Made by a program: the position numbers and the translations under genes. From assembly GCA_945865935.1 (NCBI GenBank), contig CAMBFI010000004.1, forward strand, positions 62,001 to 126,000: a stretch of 64,000 bases of DNA. Direction: 5' to 3'. The DNA comes from Bordetella parapertussis (GTDB lineage Bacteria > Pseudomonadota > Gammaproteobacteria > Burkholderiales > Burkholderiaceae_B). Below the pieces are notes generated by a model. The model was not told where the DNA came from. It did no database searches and saw nothing but the letters and a program-made list of their open reading frames with translations. Shown here piece by piece: positions 62,444 through 64,000 of this stretch (position 1 is the first letter of the stretch; each line of letters begins with the position of its first letter).

Positions 62444-64000
62444 CTAGTTCTTTTGAGTTTGCGCCAACGTTAACCAGTCCACGATAGGACCTTCGGGCTG
62501 ATAGCCAGACACTAGCTCTAGCAACATTGACCTTACTTTGGACACGTCGTTAGTATCCAATGCAATTTTTAATGCATTCAGTTTATTTTCGAAGACATTC
62601 CATGGAAGACAGCTTTCATTGGCCGTCAAGATACGAGGATGAATCGTAGATTGGGGATTATCGCCAATCAATAATTCTTCAAAAAGTTTTTCGCCAGGCC
62701 GTAAACCAGTGATTTGTATTTCAATGTCACCGTCATCATCTTCTGTATCCTTTAGCGTCAACCCAGAGAGTTCGATCATCCGCTTGGCGAGATCAATAAT
62801 TTTGACCGGCTCGCCCATATCTAAAACAAATAAATCGCCACCCCGAGACATTGCAGCTGCCTGTAACACTAGTTGTGCTGCTTCCGGTATCGTCATGAAA
62901 TAACGAGTAATTTCTGGATGTGTCAAAGTAATTGGGCCGCCATTTTTTATTTGCTCGCGAAACTTTGGGACTACTGAGCCTGAAGATCCAAGGACGTTCC
63001 CGAAGCGGACCATAGAAAAAATGGTCTGGTAGTTTTGTTGGCTGGCGCCTTTTTGATGGTGAATATGTTCTGCTAGCCCCTGCAATACCATCTCCGCCAG
63101 ACGTTTACTCGCACCCATAATATTTGTTGGTCGAACGGCCTTGTCCGTACTGATCAATACAAATTTTGTGACTTTACCCGCTGCCGCTTTCGCAACTTGA
63201 AGTGTCCCGAAGAGATTGTTTTTTATGCCTTCAATGGGATTGTGCTCGACCAAAGGTACGTGCTTATATGCGGCGGCGTGATAAACCGAATAAGGCTCCC
63301 AGGCAGAAATGATTTCACACATCCGGGTGTAGTCTTGAACGGAGCAAAGCAGAGGCACGAGCGTGGTGCCGGTCTCAGCGGCAATAGGCATCAGCTCTTG
63401 ATGAATTTCATATAGCGCAAACTCGCTTTGCTCTATCAGCAAAAGGGTCGTCGGTTCAAGGCGCAGTAGCTGTCGGCATAGTTCGCTGCCAATCGAGCCA
63501 CCTGCTCCCGTGACAAGAATGACCTTACCTTGCGTATGCGCAAGAAGAAGCGAGTCATCCGAATGAACCGTTTCGCGACCCAGCAGATCGTCGATATCGA
63601 GCTCTCTTAAATCAGACGTGCTGATTTTTCCTTGGGCAAGCTCAGTCACGCTTGGTAATGTGCGCACTAAGACGCGAGCCGCCAACATGGTATTGATAAT
63701 TTCGTTGCGACGTTTGCGTGAGATAGATGGCAGTGCAAGCAAGACGTCACTAATTTCTAAGGAGCCAACTAAATTAGACAAATCAACTGGACTGTGCACC
63801 GGTAACCCATTAATGACATGGCCTTGCAGCCTAACGTCATCGTCAAGAAAACCTACTACACGCATATCATGACTATGTGCCATGGCGGCTGCAAGCTGCT
63901 GCCCTGAATTGCCAGCCCCATAGACCAAGACTTTAGGCAAGGTCGAGCGTTTAAGCAGGTTCTTATACGCACCGCCCAGCCAATAACCCGCCGCGGCACG
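62444..64000 (-). CDS. wbpM: WbpM/CapD-type UDP-GlcNAc 4,6-dehydratase, N terminus outside window
   Basis: The frame is open to the end of the window, so the N-terminal membrane helices lie beyond it; the TTG at 63940 is an internal Leu. The first visible part is the CoA-binding-like Rossmann domain LPKVLVYGAGNSGQQLAAAM. The catalytic SDR domain begins VILVTGAGGSIGSELCRQLL and has YHAAAYKHVPLVE, STDKAVRPTNIMGASKR (the Met-x3-Lys that replaces Tyr-x3-Lys in this family) and MVRFGNVLGSSGSVVP. It would make UDP-4-keto-6-deoxy-GlcNAc, used by the WbpV-like reductase next to it. WbpM-type genes often mark the end of an O-antigen locus. Confidence 0.93.
   Translation of the reverse strand, partial: RAAAGYWLGGAYKNLLKRSTLPKVLVYGAGNSGQQLAAAMAHSHDMRVVGFLDDDVRLQGHVINGLPVHSPVDLSNLVGSLEISDVLLALPSISRKRRNEIINTMLAARVLVRTLPSVTELAQGKISTSDLRELDIDDLLGRETVHSDDSLLLAHTQGKVILVTGAGGSIGSELCRQLLRLEPTTLLLIEQSEFALYEIHQELMPIAAETGTTLVPLLCSVQDYTRMCEIISAWEPYSVYHAAAYKHVPLVEHNPIEGIKNNLFGTLQVAKAAAGKVTKFVLISTDKAVRPTNIMGASKRLAEMVLQGLAEHIHHQKGASQQNYQTIFSMVRFGNVLGSSGSVVPKFREQIKNGGPITLTHPEITRYFMTIPEAAQLVLQAAAMSRGGDLFVLDMGEPVKIIDLAKRMIELSGLTLKDTEDDDGDIEIQITGLRPGEKLFEELLIGDNPQSTIHPRILTANESCLPWNVFENKLNALKIALDTNDVSKVRSMLLELVSGYQPEGPIVDWLTLAQTQKN

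Overview
The window is a chromosomal segment of a Gram-negative bacterium, most likely a betaproteobacterium of the order Burkholderiales (Alcaligenaceae-like). The reasons are the DUF502-aspS-EEP nuclease-ClsB arrangement, a Bug-family (TctC) solute receptor, an AspRS of the non-discriminating type, and base composition near 55-60% GC in the core part. Genus cannot be settled from the sequence alone.

Layout. 1-5.9 kb: housekeeping genes (DUF502 tail, aspS, an EEP-family hydrolase, a ClsB-type phospholipase D, a coiled-coil membrane protein, an EamA transporter). 5.98-9.0 kb: galE, a GT25 glycosyltransferase and a WaaL-type O-antigen ligase, i.e. LPS core/ligation functions. 9.06-14.4 kb: an MFS exporter divergent from a Bug receptor - TauD-type dioxygenase - acyl-CoA ligase operon, a catabolic insert with no obvious link to polysaccharide. 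14.5-16.7 kb: a WecA-like initiating transferase and a GT4 enzyme. 16.8-17.9 kb: an HTH antitoxin/PIN toxin pair. 17.9-29.7 kb: an ABC-transporter-dependent O-polysaccharide cluster (gmd, rmd, manC, wzm, wzt, a degenerate methyltransferase, several GT4 enzymes) that resembles the D-rhamnan (A-band/common antigen) loci of Pseudomonas. 29.9-34.3 kb: ugd, UDP-xylose synthase, GtrB-like and GtrA-like proteins and an unknown membrane protein in one coupled operon.

34.2-62.4 kb is a second, AT-richer accessory polysaccharide cluster. It has two large Wzy/WaaL-like polymerase/ligases sharing an unusual C-terminal domain, a second WecA-like transferase, fcl, a PglK/MsbA-like ABC exporter where a Wzx would be expected, an AsnB-type amidotransferase, and about a dozen glycosyltransferases. 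These include three paralogous GT2-like proteins and a pair of unrecognised GT-B-like paralogs. It ends in a WbpV-like reductase convergent with a WbpM/CapD-type dehydratase that runs off the window. A scar of a dTDP-rhamnose operon (rmlA and rmlC, each with the middle deleted but both ends kept) lies upstream of one polymerase.

How it works together (inference): ManC would supply GDP-mannose; Gmd turns it into the 4-keto intermediate, which Rmd takes to GDP-D-rhamnose and Fcl to GDP-L-fucose. The first cluster would build a rhamnan on a WecA-made primer and export it by Wzm/Wzt. Ugd/UXS would make UDP-GlcA and UDP-xylose, with GtrB/GtrA loading a sugar on undecaprenyl phosphate. The second cluster would build a different glycan, flipped by the ABC exporter and polymerised or ligated by the Wzy/WaaL-like proteins. 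No Wzx, Wzz or phosphomannomutase is visible in the window. I saw no tRNA, rRNA, CRISPR array or insertion sequence, and no stretch over 300 bases that lacks a gene or gene remnant.
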